Shown here: one piece after another, positions 35,829 to 44,430 of the stretch
Position numbering within the stretch: position 1 is the first letter of the stretch
Layout: each line of letters starts with the position of its first letter
From: Oleidesulfovibrio alaskensis DSM 16109
Lineage (GTDB): Bacteria; Desulfobacterota; Desulfovibrionia; Desulfovibrionales; Desulfovibrionaceae
Assembly: GCF_000482745.1 (NCBI RefSeq)
Contig: NZ_AXWQ01000006.1
Coordinates: 248,001 to 312,000 of the forward strand
Direction of reading: 5' to 3'
Length of the DNA stretch: 64,000 bases
Program-made: the position numbers and the translations under genes
The notes under the pieces: model-generated
What the model saw: only the letters and a program-made list of their open reading frames with translations
Databases searched by the model: none
What the model was told of the DNA's origin: nothing

Positions 35829-36506
35829 TTATAAAATCCCGCACCGTGCAATAATCTCCCGGGAAACAGCCCTGACATCCTTGAGGGATCCATTTTCGTA
35901 AAACGACCGGAACAAAGAAACTTGCGGCATCTTATCAGGGGCGGTCTGCCGTATGGTGCACTGCATTCCCGTCTCCATGACACCGGGATCAAAGTGGATA
36001 ACGTCAACGCAACTGTTTTCAGCAGCCAGCACATCAAGAAACATCACCAAAGCACTTTTTGAAGCACAATATAATGACCAGCCTTCAATTACACGCTTAG
36101 CAGCCCCACTTGTAACATTGATAATTCCAAGAGGGATGCCACGTTCAACGCTATATTTGGCAAGGCGCGAAGAAATTATACTCGGGGCTGATATATTAAC
36201 AGCATAAGATTCAACTATATCAGAACAGGCCAAGTCATGTACGGGAGCTATTGGAGAAATAGTGCCAGCATTGTTAATAAATACAATCTCTGAAACCCCC
36301 TCCGGAATCAGAGTACAGATATTTTCCAGCAGTTGAGGTTTACGCAGATCACACTCAACATACACTCCGGCCGGTGTCTTTGATATCCTCTCAAGTTTAC
36401 GCCCGATAAACAGCGGCGTTAAAAAATCACCGGCAAGCTCTGCAAGATCGTTATGAAGAGCAAGCCCCAGCCCGCGAGTACAGCCTGACAGAACCACAAG
36501 CTTCAT
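35829..36506 (-). CDS. Short-chain dehydrogenase/reductase
   Basis: 225 aa from the ATG at 36506. The NAD(P)-binding 'VVLSGCTRGLGLALH', 'INNAGTISP', catalytic Ser in 'INVTSGAAKRV' and Tyr-xxx-Lys in 'LYCASK' are all present. The reading frame begins one base after the PseG-like stop. It may oxidise or reduce a hydroxyl on the side chain of the nonulosonic acid or its precursor, together with the aldo/keto reductase and the class III aminotransferase (inference). Confidence 0.88.
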   Translation of the reverse strand: MKLVVLSGCTRGLGLALHNDLAELAGDFLTPLFIGRKLERISKTPAGVYVECDLRKPQLLENICTLIPEGVSEIVFINNAGTISPIAPVHDLACSDIVESYAVNISAPSIISSRLAKYSVERGIPLGIINVTSGAAKRVIEGWSLYCASKSALVMFLDVLAAENSCVDVIHFDPGVMETGMQCTIRQTAPDKMPQVSLFRSFYENGSLKDVRAVSREIIARCGIL

Positions 36507-36507
36507 A

Positions 36508-37536
36508 CTATACCACCCCACTCTGGCAGGCGAGCCAGCACCGCATGACTCCGTCTCCCTCTATTCTTTCTGCCCCGTCAAGGGTCTGCATACGGATTCC
36601 AGACCTGAAAGCTGCTGTCGCGGCATCAAGGTCATATGCAATTTTTTCAGACACCAGGCTGTCAACCAAAGCCTGCTGTCTCTCTGTGATCGCCAACACG
36701 GCAAAAGGGACTTTTGCTGCGCACAGCTCCCAACAGGTTGAGCCGGCAGCGGAGATACAAAAATCCGCCCAGGCAAGCTGCTCAGCCATATCGTCCAGCG
36801 GATTGACAAAAGACACGCTGTTCCAGCCAGCCTTAAACAACTTTTTCCATTCTGCAACAGGCGTCTCGCCTCTGATGACACGGAAATCTGCCCCCCTGGC
36901 AACGCAAACCCTGATGATCTCTTCAAGCATGGACAGCTTAGCTGAAGAATCACCTCCTCCAAGAGTCAGCAAAATATGCTGCCGTGCTCCTGCCTCCTTT
37001 CTTGCTACCTGCCTTTTTACAGTTAAAAACTCCTGCCGCAGCAACACGTATCGGGGGCCGAGCAATTTTATTCCAATCTGTCCGGCGTAATTATGGTCTG
37101 CCGCTCCTACATTCTGATTTAATAAGACATCAGCATCATACTCCCCAAGAGCGTTGAAATCATCTATGACCAAAAGGCCATATCCGGCACTGCGAATGCA
37201 TTTCTGGCAGGAGCTGCCAAAATGGTAGCCGTCCAGTACAGTCAGGGTCTGCTGCGGGGCAGCCTCGCCGGCGCCGGATGCAAGCTGTCTGAGAATATCC
37301 GTACAATCTTCGCTTGTCGGCACATTTCCTGAAAGAGGATGAAACAACACGCCTACCTGCCGGACTTTATGCAGAACCCAGTCCAGCTCAATGCGCCCGA
37401 CCAGTGCGGCAGAGCCGCCTTTGTCCAACCAGTACTGGATAAAAGCCAGACAACGCATTACATGTCCCGCCCCAATAGCCGGAGTAGCGTCTGCACGCAC
37501 GATCAGATGAGAGTATTTTGCTGAACACATTGTCAT
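36508..37536 (-). CDS. pseG: PseG-like UDP-sugar hydrolase
   Basis: About 342 aa from the ATG at 37536; a GTG at 37554 sits too close to the GGAGG to be a clear choice. 'LIVRADATPAIGAGHVMRCL' holds the proposed catalytic His of PseG. Later motifs 'VIDDFNALGEYDADVLLNQN', 'LLTLGGGDSS' and 'ISAAGSTCWELCA' are those of the GT-B-like PseG fold, which releases UDP from UDP-2,4-diacetamido-trideoxy-altrose. It sits between two synthase genes. The C-terminus is short compared with versions carrying a fused acetyltransferase. Confidence 0.88.
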   Translation of the reverse strand: MTMCSAKYSHLIVRADATPAIGAGHVMRCLAFIQYWLDKGGSAALVGRIELDWVLHKVRQVGVLFHPLSGNVPTSEDCTDILRQLASGAGEAAPQQTLTVLDGYHFGSSCQKCIRSAGYGLLVIDDFNALGEYDADVLLNQNVGAADHNYAGQIGIKLLGPRYVLLRQEFLTVKRQVARKEAGARQHILLTLGGGDSSAKLSMLEEIIRVCVARGADFRVIRGETPVAEWKKLFKAGWNSVSFVNPLDDMAEQLAWADFCISAAGSTCWELCAAKVPFAVLAITERQQALVDSLVSEKIAYDLDAATAAFRSGIRMQTLDGAERIEGDGVMRCWLACQSGVV

Positions 37537-37562
37537 AATCGGATAAAGCGACACATCCTCCG

Positions 37563-38633
37563 TCAGGAGACATCTGAAAAACTTATTTTTGTGCCTTTCG
37601 CGACAAACGAGGAGGCTCGCTTTCCCAAAAGAAGCCTGTCCAGATTGGCAGTGATACCGTCACCCGGGCGGGCATAATCCAGATGCACCTGCTCGATAGT
37701 TGTCCCGGGCTCAATATCCGCAGCAGCGATAACTGAACGCTTTGCAACGGACGGAACCGAGAGTTCCTGCGTTGTTTTTATTTTCCGCGGCGTTCCCAGC
37801 CCCGTCTCAACATCGCGGATGGTCTGCACAAAGCCCGCAGCTTCGTGAGGCTCCAGCGACATGATATGCTCCGGACTCCGGATAAGCCGGTCCAACGTAA
37901 TGGTTTTTTCAATCATGTCAGCCCCCAGAGCAACAGCGGCGATGTCCATGGTGGCCCCCGGTGTATGATCTGAAAACGCGACAGGATACGGAAACATCTG
38001 TTTGAGCGTCGTGATAATGCGCAGATTAATGCTTTCGAGCCGGGCGGGATACCCGCTCGGGCAATGGTTGATTATGATTCTCCGGCAGCCGGAGCGCTCC
38101 AGCACATCCACAGCCTCTTCAACTTCGGCAATGGTGGCATTACCCGTGTCAATCTGAACAGTCCATGAGTACTGCGCCGCAAGGCGGAGAAAATGGTGGT
38201 ATGTAATATCGCCCGATGCAATTTTAACACAATCAGCACCTATTTCCGCCAACAATTCCAGCTCGGAAGCCGTTGTCGCAGTGGAAAAAAACAATATTCC
38301 CCTATCAGAACAATATCGACCGAGTTCGCGCCACTCATCCCGCGACAACTCTCTGCGCTGCAAAATTTCCTGTAATGATTCTGTAACTTCGATGCTTTCG
38401 CCCGTATCTTTATTAACCAGCGCATTATAAGTAAACATCGTAGATGGATCCGGAACAAGCCGCTTAGCATCCACTGTCTGAAATTTAATCGCATCTGCGC
38501 CTGCTTCCACCGCAACATCCACCAATTTGCAAGCAGTCTGCAGGCCATCATGCGTTGGTCCGGCCTCAAACACTATGCATACGCTTCTCTTGTTTTCTGA
38601 GTAAGACCATTCTTTCTTAAAAAGATCAGACAT
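37563..38633 (-). CDS. Second NeuB-family nonulosonate synthase (SpsE-like)
   Basis: 356 aa from the ATG at 38633 (GTGGAG upstream), overlapping the cytidylyltransferase gene by eight bases. TIM-barrel motifs 'VFEAGPTHDGLQTACKL', 'AGADAIKFQTVDA', 'FFSTATTASELELL', 'INHCPSGYPA' and 'AFSDHTPGATMDIAAVALGAD' and a C-terminal SAF domain ('KRSVIAAADIEPGTTI') are present. It differs clearly from the PseI-like protein (start 'FEAGPTHDG' rather than 'AEMSANHNQ'). It may make a second acidic sugar or act on a modified precursor. Confidence 0.88.
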   Translation of the reverse strand: MSDLFKKEWSYSENKRSVCIVFEAGPTHDGLQTACKLVDVAVEAGADAIKFQTVDAKRLVPDPSTMFTYNALVNKDTGESIEVTESLQEILQRRELSRDEWRELGRYCSDRGILFFSTATTASELELLAEIGADCVKIASGDITYHHFLRLAAQYSWTVQIDTGNATIAEVEEAVDVLERSGCRRIIINHCPSGYPARLESINLRIITTLKQMFPYPVAFSDHTPGATMDIAAVALGADMIEKTITLDRLIRSPEHIMSLEPHEAAGFVQTIRDVETGLGTPRKIKTTQELSVPSVAKRSVIAAADIEPGTTIEQVHLDYARPGDGITANLDRLLLGKRASSFVAKGTKISFSDVS

Positions 38634-39327
38634 TGCAGTCTCCACTTGCAAGATGCTTGGCAAAAAGTAAAGCCATCTCATAATCCTCGCGGGTATCAAT
38701 ATCAACAGACCGGACAGCCGGCATCAGGTACCCCTTGAGTCTCATGCCGGAAAACTTGCGGGTTTTCATAAACTTGCTGACGCGCGCCGCATACGTGCTG
38801 CCGTTATCCACCACAGCCTCGGGTACATGCTGTGATTTTAAACCGGCAACCAGCGGCCACGCATAGCTGCAGTAACCGGCATCGTTGACATACATCGCCT
38901 GATGCGGCGGCAAAGAAAAGCGGACCATCGCATGAGCATAGTCCGCACCGTCTCTCTCCACCAGCCCGACAACTTCCCTGATATCATCAGCCGTCCTGAG
39001 AGGGGCCGTGGCATAAAGCGCGCAAAGAATATCATACTCTTCACCGCCGGCTGCCAGGCTTTCAAGCATGTGATGGCATACGTCAACTACAGATGCCGTA
39101 TCCGTGGCAAGATGCGCGGGGCGTTCGGCAACATCGTACCCGTAGGATGCTGCCACACCGGCAATTTCGGAATCTTCTGTCGAAACAACAATTCTGTCGA
39201 ACAATCCGCTGTCCCGGGCTGCCTCACACGTCCAGATAAGCATCGGCTTACCCATAAACTGCAGGACATTCTTACGCGGAAGCCTTTTTGACCCGCCGCG
39301 GGCAGGAATAATTGCTATTCGCTTCAT
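38626..39327 (-). CDS. pseF: CMP-nonulosonate cytidylyltransferase (PseF-like)
   Basis: 233 aa. The nucleotide-binding start 'IAIIPARGGSKRLPRKNV' is diagnostic of the CMP-sialate/CMP-Kdo synthetase family. 'DRIVVSTEDSEIA' and the C-terminal 'SVDIDTREDYEMA' also match. It activates the acidic sugar with CTP for transfer. Which of the two synthases feeds it is unknown; it overlaps the SpsE-like gene. Confidence 0.9.
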   Translation of the reverse strand: MKRIAIIPARGGSKRLPRKNVLQFMGKPMLIWTCEAARDSGLFDRIVVSTEDSEIAGVAASYGYDVAERPAHLATDTASVVDVCHHMLESLAAGGEEYDILCALYATAPLRTADDIREVVGLVERDGADYAHAMVRFSLPPHQAMYVNDAGYCSYAWPLVAGLKSQHVPEAVVDNGSTYAARVSKFMKTRKFSGMRLKGYLMPAVRSVDIDTREDYEMALLFAKHLASGDCNV

Positions 39328-39335
39328 TGTTTCCC

Positions 39336-40637
39336 CTAGGTCAGCCGCTGAAAACCGGACAAACAGGGCTGCCCTTTCAGCTGTCCCCTTATATCGCCTG
39401 TTTCAGCGATAATGCCGAAAACCTCATCGCAGGCACTCAGGTACTCTTCCACATGGTCCGGGGTGTGCGCTCCCATTGCATAAAAATCAGTGCTGGCCAG
39501 AATACCGCGTTCAAGCATCAGCTGGATGAAGAAAGCACGCTTAACCAGATGGTCTTCGCCGAAGCTGAAATGGCCCATCGGCTTCATACCGCTTACAGTG
39601 ACCGGCAAACCGTGTTTTCTCCCCAACTCCAGCCAGCCGTCCTGCACCCGGGTACCTATTCTGACCAGATGGCTGCCCAAATTGAGCCTCTGATGTTTTT
39701 TCAGCGTGGCAATGGCGGCAACCGGACCTATTCTTTCTGTCCAGTTGGTCGAACTGATAAAGGTGTCAGAAGCGGCGCTCATAACCTTTTGTGTACCGAT
39801 GATGGCAGACATGGCGTACCCGTTTGCCAGAGCCTTCGAAAAAACGGCAATGTCCGGAATGAAACCGTCGTAGCACAGGTGTGCGCCACCGGTAGTAAAG
39901 CGCAGTCCCGCAGATATCTCGTCTACAACAAGCGGCACATCAAGCCGGGTCGCCACATCACGCAGACGGGCAAGAAACGCAGGGTCAGGAGTGAAATTAC
40001 GGACAGGCTCGGTCACTATGGCCGCAAGATTGTCTTGATGTTCTGCAACCAGAGCATCGAATCCTTCAATATCATTGTACCTGAAAGGATAAGCTGAATG
40101 GCACAGACTTCTGGGCACACCTGCGGGGGGCAATCCTTTCATCAGATGCCCGTCAAGGGCAGATTCATCGCTCAGGTTTGCAGCAAGATACCAGTCCTGC
40201 CAGCCGTGATAACCGCAAAAAAGCACTACACCTTTTCCGGTGTATGTGCGTGCAATGCGCACAGCAACCGCCATCGCCTCGCCGCCGGAACGCGCAAAAC
40301 GGGCCTGTTCGGCCCACGGATGCAACTCGCACAACAGGTCGGCAAGCTCCACTTCCTCCGGACAGTTCAGACTTGACGCCACGCCTTGCCTCACCGCCGC
40401 GCAAACGGCATCGTCAACATCTTCATCAGCATACCCGAGAACACATGCCCCGATTCCGGCGATGGACATATCCAGATACTTATGACCGTCAAGGTCCCAG
40501 ATATATGCCCCTTTGGCTTTGGAATAATATGTCGGCCAGACCCCTTCACCGAAGCGCGTGGGATTTTTTGAAAGCAACTGCGTCAGATTGGGTATCCGCT
40601 GTTTTGCTTTCGCCTGATATTCACTGCAACGCGACAT
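39336..40637 (-). CDS. Class III aminotransferase, glutamate-1-semialdehyde-aminomutase-like
   Basis: 433 aa. PLP-fold motifs include 'GEGVWPTYYSKAKGAYIWDLDG', 'FARSGGEAMAVAVRIAR', 'LFCGYHGWQDW', the cofactor aspartate in 'PLVVDEISAGLRF', and the Schiff-base lysine in 'FSKALANGYA'. True HemL normally sits with tetrapyrrole genes. Its place here between the aldo/keto reductase and cytidylyltransferase suggests transamination of a sugar aldehyde or ketone. Similar genes are annotated in several flagellin-glycosylation clusters. Confidence 0.88.
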   Translation of the reverse strand: MSRCSEYQAKAKQRIPNLTQLLSKNPTRFGEGVWPTYYSKAKGAYIWDLDGHKYLDMSIAGIGACVLGYADEDVDDAVCAAVRQGVASSLNCPEEVELADLLCELHPWAEQARFARSGGEAMAVAVRIARTYTGKGVVLFCGYHGWQDWYLAANLSDESALDGHLMKGLPPAGVPRSLCHSAYPFRYNDIEGFDALVAEHQDNLAAIVTEPVRNFTPDPAFLARLRDVATRLDVPLVVDEISAGLRFTTGGAHLCYDGFIPDIAVFSKALANGYAMSAIIGTQKVMSAASDTFISSTNWTERIGPVAAIATLKKHQRLNLGSHLVRIGTRVQDGWLELGRKHGLPVTVSGMKPMGHFSFGEDHLVKRAFFIQLMLERGILASTDFYAMGAHTPDHVEEYLSACDEVFGIIAETGDIRGQLKGQPCLSGFQRLT

Positions 40638-41535
40638 TACTCGTCCTCTTCTTCCAGCATGCCGGATTCAGCACCTCCGGGTTCTGTTCCGGCATAATGG
40701 CTGTTAACGCTTCCAGAAAAGATTCCCGCGAACAGGCGGAAAGCAGGCTGACTGCATTTTCTTCCACCTGCCCGACTGTTTCGGCACCGAATAAAATAAA
40801 TGCTGAGGGATAGCGGTAATAAACAAAAAGCAGCGCCGCCTGCGCCTGTGTCAGACCAAAACGGCGGCAGCACTGCTGAAATTCATGCAGATATGGAGCA
40901 AGGCACCGCAGGTGCTCCGGAAGCTCGTCCGGTGCAAGGCAAAGCACGCCTTGCAGCAACGCACTGCGAATGTAGACTGTTTTACCGGCGGCTCCGGCTC
41001 TTTCAAAAATACCGGCCAGTTCAAAGCGCCGGTCAAAAACCGAAGCCGGCAGCTGCAGTGCGGTAATCATGGGGTGAGCCAGAGCTTTGTGTGCAGCATC
41101 TGTGGTGTATACAGAAACCCCGATGCCGCCCAGTATGCCGTCATGCATCATCTGCTGCAGCACCCGGCCTGTTTCGCCGTCAAGATACTCAAGCTCCTCT
41201 TCTCTGTGGAGCATCAGGCAGCGGAGATGTGATACGCGCAAACGCTCCAATGAAGCCGCAACGATTCCGGACAGCAGAGAAGCGGAACAGGGTAACGTGT
41301 GTGGCGGCAGCTTAGTGATGATTTCAGGAGATTCAGCACCCGCTGCCCGCAAGGAAAAACCCAGTACCCGCTCGCTGTCGCCGTAGGCTGCCGCAGTGTC
41401 AAAAGCAGTTATCCCGCTTTTCCATGCAGCGGAAACAATTCCGTCAGCACACCGCTGGTCGGGCTTACCGGTGCGGTTGGCAACGCCGTAAGGCATGCCC
41501 AGCTGTACCGTTCCCAAAACAAACCGTGAAGTCAT
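40621..41535 (-). CDS. Aldo/keto reductase
   Basis: 304 aa from the ATG at 41535 with GAGG upstream. The catalytic tetrad can be followed: Asp and Tyr in 'AFDTAAAYG', Lys in 'IITKLPP' and His in 'CLMLHREEE'. The barrel ends with 'LLFVYYRYPSAFILFGAE', typical of the family. It overlaps the aminotransferase gene by 17 bases. It probably reduces or oxidises a sugar intermediate before transamination (inference). Confidence 0.88.
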   Translation of the reverse strand: MTSRFVLGTVQLGMPYGVANRTGKPDQRCADGIVSAAWKSGITAFDTAAAYGDSERVLGFSLRAAGAESPEIITKLPPHTLPCSASLLSGIVAASLERLRVSHLRCLMLHREEELEYLDGETGRVLQQMMHDGILGGIGVSVYTTDAAHKALAHPMITALQLPASVFDRRFELAGIFERAGAAGKTVYIRSALLQGVLCLAPDELPEHLRCLAPYLHEFQQCCRRFGLTQAQAALLFVYYRYPSAFILFGAETVGQVEENAVSLLSACSRESFLEALTAIMPEQNPEVLNPACWKKRTSNVALQ

Positions 41536-41571
41536 ATCCACCTCAAAAGCCGCACAGCGCAACAGCAGAAA

Positions 41572-42684
41572 TCATACGGGCTGACATAACGCACAAACGC
41601 GCTGCACATCCTCTTCAGACATTCCCGCCCACATAGGCAGGGTAAGCAGGCGTTCGTATGCGGCTTCCGCAACGGGGCAACATGTTTCTGCATATCCGTT
41701 TTTCCGGTAATACGGATGCATATATACCGGCTTATAGTGCACATTGACGCCGATCTGCGCCTTGCGCATCATCCGGAACAAAGCGTCCCGCCCGTCACAA
41801 AAAACAACAAACAAATGGTACGCGTGCAGGACATCCGCAGAACAGGCAGGCAGTTCCAGATTTTTCCCCGCCAGCCGCTGCCTGTAACAGGCCGCCAGAA
41901 TATTTCGTTTTGCAACCCAGTCATCCAGCCTTGCAAGCTGTGACATGCCCAGAGCGCACTGCAGGTCGGACAGCCGGTAGTTGTAGCCCAGTTCCACCAT
42001 GTCATACTGCCATGCAGAAGCTTTTTCCCGCTGATGAGAATCTGTGGTTATGCCATGATTTCTGAAAACCCGCATGGCGTGTGCCCAGTCAGGATCGGCC
42101 GTTACAGCCATGCCCCCTTCTGCGGTGGTGATATGCTTTACCGGATGAAAGCTGAAAACACTGATATCCGCAATTGATCCGACAGGCCGCCCCTTGTATC
42201 TTGCCCCCGCGGCATGACAGGCATCGGCCACCAGACGCAGCGAATACCGGTCCGCAAGGGTTCGCAGAGCGTCCCAGTCGCAGGGGTGGCCGGCATAGTC
42301 CACGCCGACAAGCACCTTTGTCCGCGGAGTTATACACCGTTCGGCCGATTCTGGATCAATGAGCAGTGTGCGCGGGCAGACGTCAGCAAAAACAGGTCTG
42401 GCCCCGCAATGCAAAACAGCATTTGCCGTGGCCGCAAAAGTCATTGCAGGAACAATCACCTCATCGCCTGCCGTTACTCCCAGAGCATGATAGGCGCAGT
42501 GCAGCGCGGCCGTGCCGCTATTGACCGCAACTCCCAGCCCGCCACAGACATGGGCGGCAAAGGCCTGCTCAAAATCTCTCACGGCCGGACCGGTCGTAAG
42601 CCAGTCGCCACGCAGAACTCCGACAACGGCTTCGATATCGTCTTCAGATATAATCTGACGGCCATACGGCAAAAAAGAAGACAT
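41572..42684 (-). CDS. pseC: PseC-like UDP-4-keto-sugar aminotransferase (DegT/DnrJ/EryC1)
   Basis: 370 aa from the ATG at 42684 (AGGAA upstream), overlapping the PseB stop by one base (TGATG). 'LPYGRQIISEDDIEAVV' and 'GDWLTTGPAVRDFEQAFA' start the fold; the PLP lysine lies in 'FSFHPVKHITTAEGG'. 'NHGITTDSH' and 'MVELGYNYRLSDLQCALG' are PseC hallmarks. It converts the PseB 4-keto product to the 4-amino-altrose derivative using glutamate. Confidence 0.93.
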   Translation of the reverse strand: MSSFLPYGRQIISEDDIEAVVGVLRGDWLTTGPAVRDFEQAFAAHVCGGLGVAVNSGTAALHCAYHALGVTAGDEVIVPAMTFAATANAVLHCGARPVFADVCPRTLLIDPESAERCITPRTKVLVGVDYAGHPCDWDALRTLADRYSLRLVADACHAAGARYKGRPVGSIADISVFSFHPVKHITTAEGGMAVTADPDWAHAMRVFRNHGITTDSHQREKASAWQYDMVELGYNYRLSDLQCALGMSQLARLDDWVAKRNILAACYRQRLAGKNLELPACSADVLHAYHLFVVFCDGRDALFRMMRKAQIGVNVHYKPVYMHPYYRKNGYAETCCPVAEAAYERLLTLPMWAGMSEEDVQRVCALCQPV

Positions 42685-43673
42685 CAGCGTTCCTGAACAG
42701 GGAAGCCCTGACTGGCAAGAATGCGTCGCAGTTCGTCCACGGAAAGCCACTGGTCGTTTGTTGCGGAACTGTAGGCAAAGCCCTCTTCGACGGGACGGCC
42801 CTCGGGCCCCTGATATCTGTACGTTTCGGGTTTGATTACATAGTAATCACCGATATCAATGGTATGACGGGAATCTTCACTGGTGATCATCACCTCGTGC
42901 AGCTTTTCACCCGGCCGTATTCCGACAACTTTTGTCTCACATCGGGGCGCAATGGCTTCCGCAAGGTCGGTAATGCGCATACTGGGAATTTTGGGAACCA
43001 GCACTTCGCCGCCACCGGCTATTTCAAAGGAACGGAGAACCATTTCCACACTTTGTTCAAGGGTAATCCAGAAGCGAGTCATGCGCGGGTCGGTGATGGG
43101 AATCACCGCGCCTTCATCTCTTTTCTTGATAAAAAACGGGATGACGCTCCCGCGGCTGCCCATGACATTGCCGTACCTGACAACTGAAAATTTTGTTTCG
43201 CAGGCGACAAAGGCATTGGCCGCTATAAAAAGCTTGTCCGAGCAGAGCTTTGTGGCACCGTACAGGTTAACCGGGCTGACAGCTTTGTCGGTGGACAGCG
43301 CCACCACCTTTTTAACATTCATGTCCGCAGCCACGTTCACAACGTTCTGCGCGCCATAAATATTTGTTTTAATGCACTCTGTCGGGTTATACTCAGCCGC
43401 CGGCACCTGCTTCAGTGCTGCAGCATGAATAATATAGTCCACGCCGCGTAACGCTCTGTACAGGCGCTCTTTGTCACGTACATCGCCAATGAAATACCTC
43501 AGGCACTCATGCTCATCAGGGTCGAACTGCTGTGCCATCTCAAACTGTTTGAGTTCATCCCTCGAAAAAATGATCAGGCGCTCCGGACTGTATTTCTGCA
43601 AAAGAATCTCAGTGCATTTTTTGCCGAAAGAACCTGTTCCACCGGTAATAAGTATACGCTTGCCATTAAACAT
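42684..43673 (-). CDS. pseB: UDP-GlcNAc 4,6-dehydratase (inverting), PseB
   Basis: 329 aa from the ATG at 43673. An extended SDR with NAD-binding 'ILITGGTGSFGKKC', 'FSRDELKQFEMAQQF', the catalytic region 'LSTDKAVSPVNLYGATK', and 'VRYGNVMGSRGSVIPFF'. It makes the first committed intermediate of pseudaminic acid from UDP-GlcNAc. It is the first gene of the cluster, and the upstream region contains two dyads and a possible promoter. Confidence 0.95.
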   Translation of the reverse strand: MFNGKRILITGGTGSFGKKCTEILLQKYSPERLIIFSRDELKQFEMAQQFDPDEHECLRYFIGDVRDKERLYRALRGVDYIIHAAALKQVPAAEYNPTECIKTNIYGAQNVVNVAADMNVKKVVALSTDKAVSPVNLYGATKLCSDKLFIAANAFVACETKFSVVRYGNVMGSRGSVIPFFIKKRDEGAVIPITDPRMTRFWITLEQSVEMVLRSFEIAGGGEVLVPKIPSMRITDLAEAIAPRCETKVVGIRPGEKLHEVMITSEDSRHTIDIGDYYVIKPETYRYQGPEGRPVEEGFAYSSATNDQWLSVDELRRILASQGFPVQER

Positions 43674-43741
43674 CAACTACAGCCCGTATGGTTTAAAGAA
43701 GTATCGTCAAAGCCGGAAGCCAGTCACAGACGGATATCCAC

Positions 43742-43758
43742 TTACACATACAGTGTAA
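43742..43758. repeat. TTACAC-N5-GTGTAA dyad upstream of pseB
   Basis: A perfect 6-bp dyad centred about 75 bases before the pseB ATG, inside the probable leader of the glycan cluster. It is a candidate operator. No gene is visible in 43674-43950. Confidence 0.4.
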
Positions 43759-43770
43759 AGTGATGATTAG

Positions 43771-43799
43771 TCTTTACCCCCTGCGGGTAAAATAGGCAA
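43771..43799 (-). promoter_or_regulatory. Candidate glycan-cluster promoter overlapping a CsoR/CstR-type operator
   Basis: On the minus strand TTGCCT (43799-43794), a 17-base spacer and TAAAGA (43776-43771) make a weak sigma-70-like promoter. The spacer contains the dyad TTTACCC-N5-GGGTAAA (plus-strand 43773-43791). Its core TACCCCCTNNGGGTA is identical in pattern to the operator of the sulfur redox operon at 46703-46717. Confidence 0.4.
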
Positions 43800-43950
43800 C
43801 ACGGGAAGAGCAGACAGGCGGAAGGTGACGCAAAGCCCGGTGTAACCGTCACTGCGCGTTAAGGATACCGCGGACACGACGGGAACAACTTTTTGTTGCG
43901 GCAGAAAAAAGGGGAAAACGCACAAGCTGACATGATGTAAATGCGCAACA

Positions 43951-43984
43951 AAAAAAGGGTTACATTGAAAATGTAACCCTTTTA
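43951..43984 (-). terminator. Terminator downstream of tRNA-Glu
   Basis: An A/T-rich perfect stem (AAAGGGTTACAT and complement) followed on the minus strand by a run of T residues, beginning eight or nine bases after the tRNA 3' end. Confidence 0.85.
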
Positions 43985-43992
43985 TCTTTCTG

Positions 43993-44070
43993 TGGCGTCC
44001 CCAAGGGGATTTGAACCCCTGTCGCCTGCGTGAAAGGCAGGTGTCCTGGGCCAGGCTAGACGATGGGGAC
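43993..44070 (-). tRNA. tRNA-Glu (anticodon UUC)
   Basis: The minus strand folds as a cloverleaf of 78 bases starting GTCCCCATCG and ending in GGGGACG plus encoded CCA. The anticodon loop 'CCTTTCACG' gives UUC. The T-arm 'AGGGGTTCAAATCCCCT' is canonical. It closely resembles bacterial tRNA-Glu. Confidence 0.96.
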
Positions 44071-44174
44071 GCTTTATATGGCGCCGAGGCTGTTTGCCTG
44101 CAACGCGAAGAGGTGTTTAAGGTACGGCCCATGATTCGTCAAGCGTTTTGTACAAGGAAAGGCACTTTTCCTCA

Positions 44175-44202
44175 TTGACTCTTTGCGGAACGGTCTTACT
44201 AT
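44175..44202 (+). promoter_or_regulatory. Sigma-70-type promoter of the candidate small RNA
   Basis: TTGACT at 44175-44180, a 16-base spacer and TACTAT at 44197-44202; purine-rich start near 44208. It points into a stretch without coding character that ends in a strong terminator. Confidence 0.7.
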
Positions 44203-44207
44203 AGGGG

Positions 44208-44430
44208 TGAGGCGAGGACAACGGGTCCGGAGCCGAACGGAAGAACACTGACGGAGGATGCGACGGATTAATTCCCACGACGAGTCCCGAGAAGAAAGAA
44301 CCTGCCGGTGATACATGTCGTGCCGGAGCCAAGGCTTAAAGCCGTATGGCCGGACGACCCGGGCGGCCCGGAAATTTCAGGCAGGTTCTTTCGCGTTCCC
44401 AGCACAGCAAGCGCCACAGGCGCTTTTTTT
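44208..44430 (+). ncRNA. Candidate structured small RNA, GGA-rich, about 220 nt
   Basis: The interval begins at a good promoter and ends at a terminator (AGCGCC-ACA-GGCGCT followed by eight T, 44409-44431). No convincing open frame is present. A perfect 13-bp stem, GAAAGAACCTGCC (44294-44306) with its complement at 44380-44392, encloses a second long hairpin. The 5' part contains at least five GGA motifs and the whole RNA about nine. It does not match tmRNA, RNase P RNA or SRP RNA. It could be a 6S-like RNA or a CsrA-sequestering RNA; neither is proved. Confidence 0.6.

Noticed and set aside
39336..40637. HemL of tetrapyrrole synthesis
   Set aside because: The sequence is GSAM-like, but the gene lies inside a sugar operon overlapping the aldo/keto reductase gene and has no haem genes nearby.
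44208..44430. Identification as tmRNA, RNase P RNA or SRP RNA
   Set aside because: None of the conserved core sequences of these RNAs was seen.
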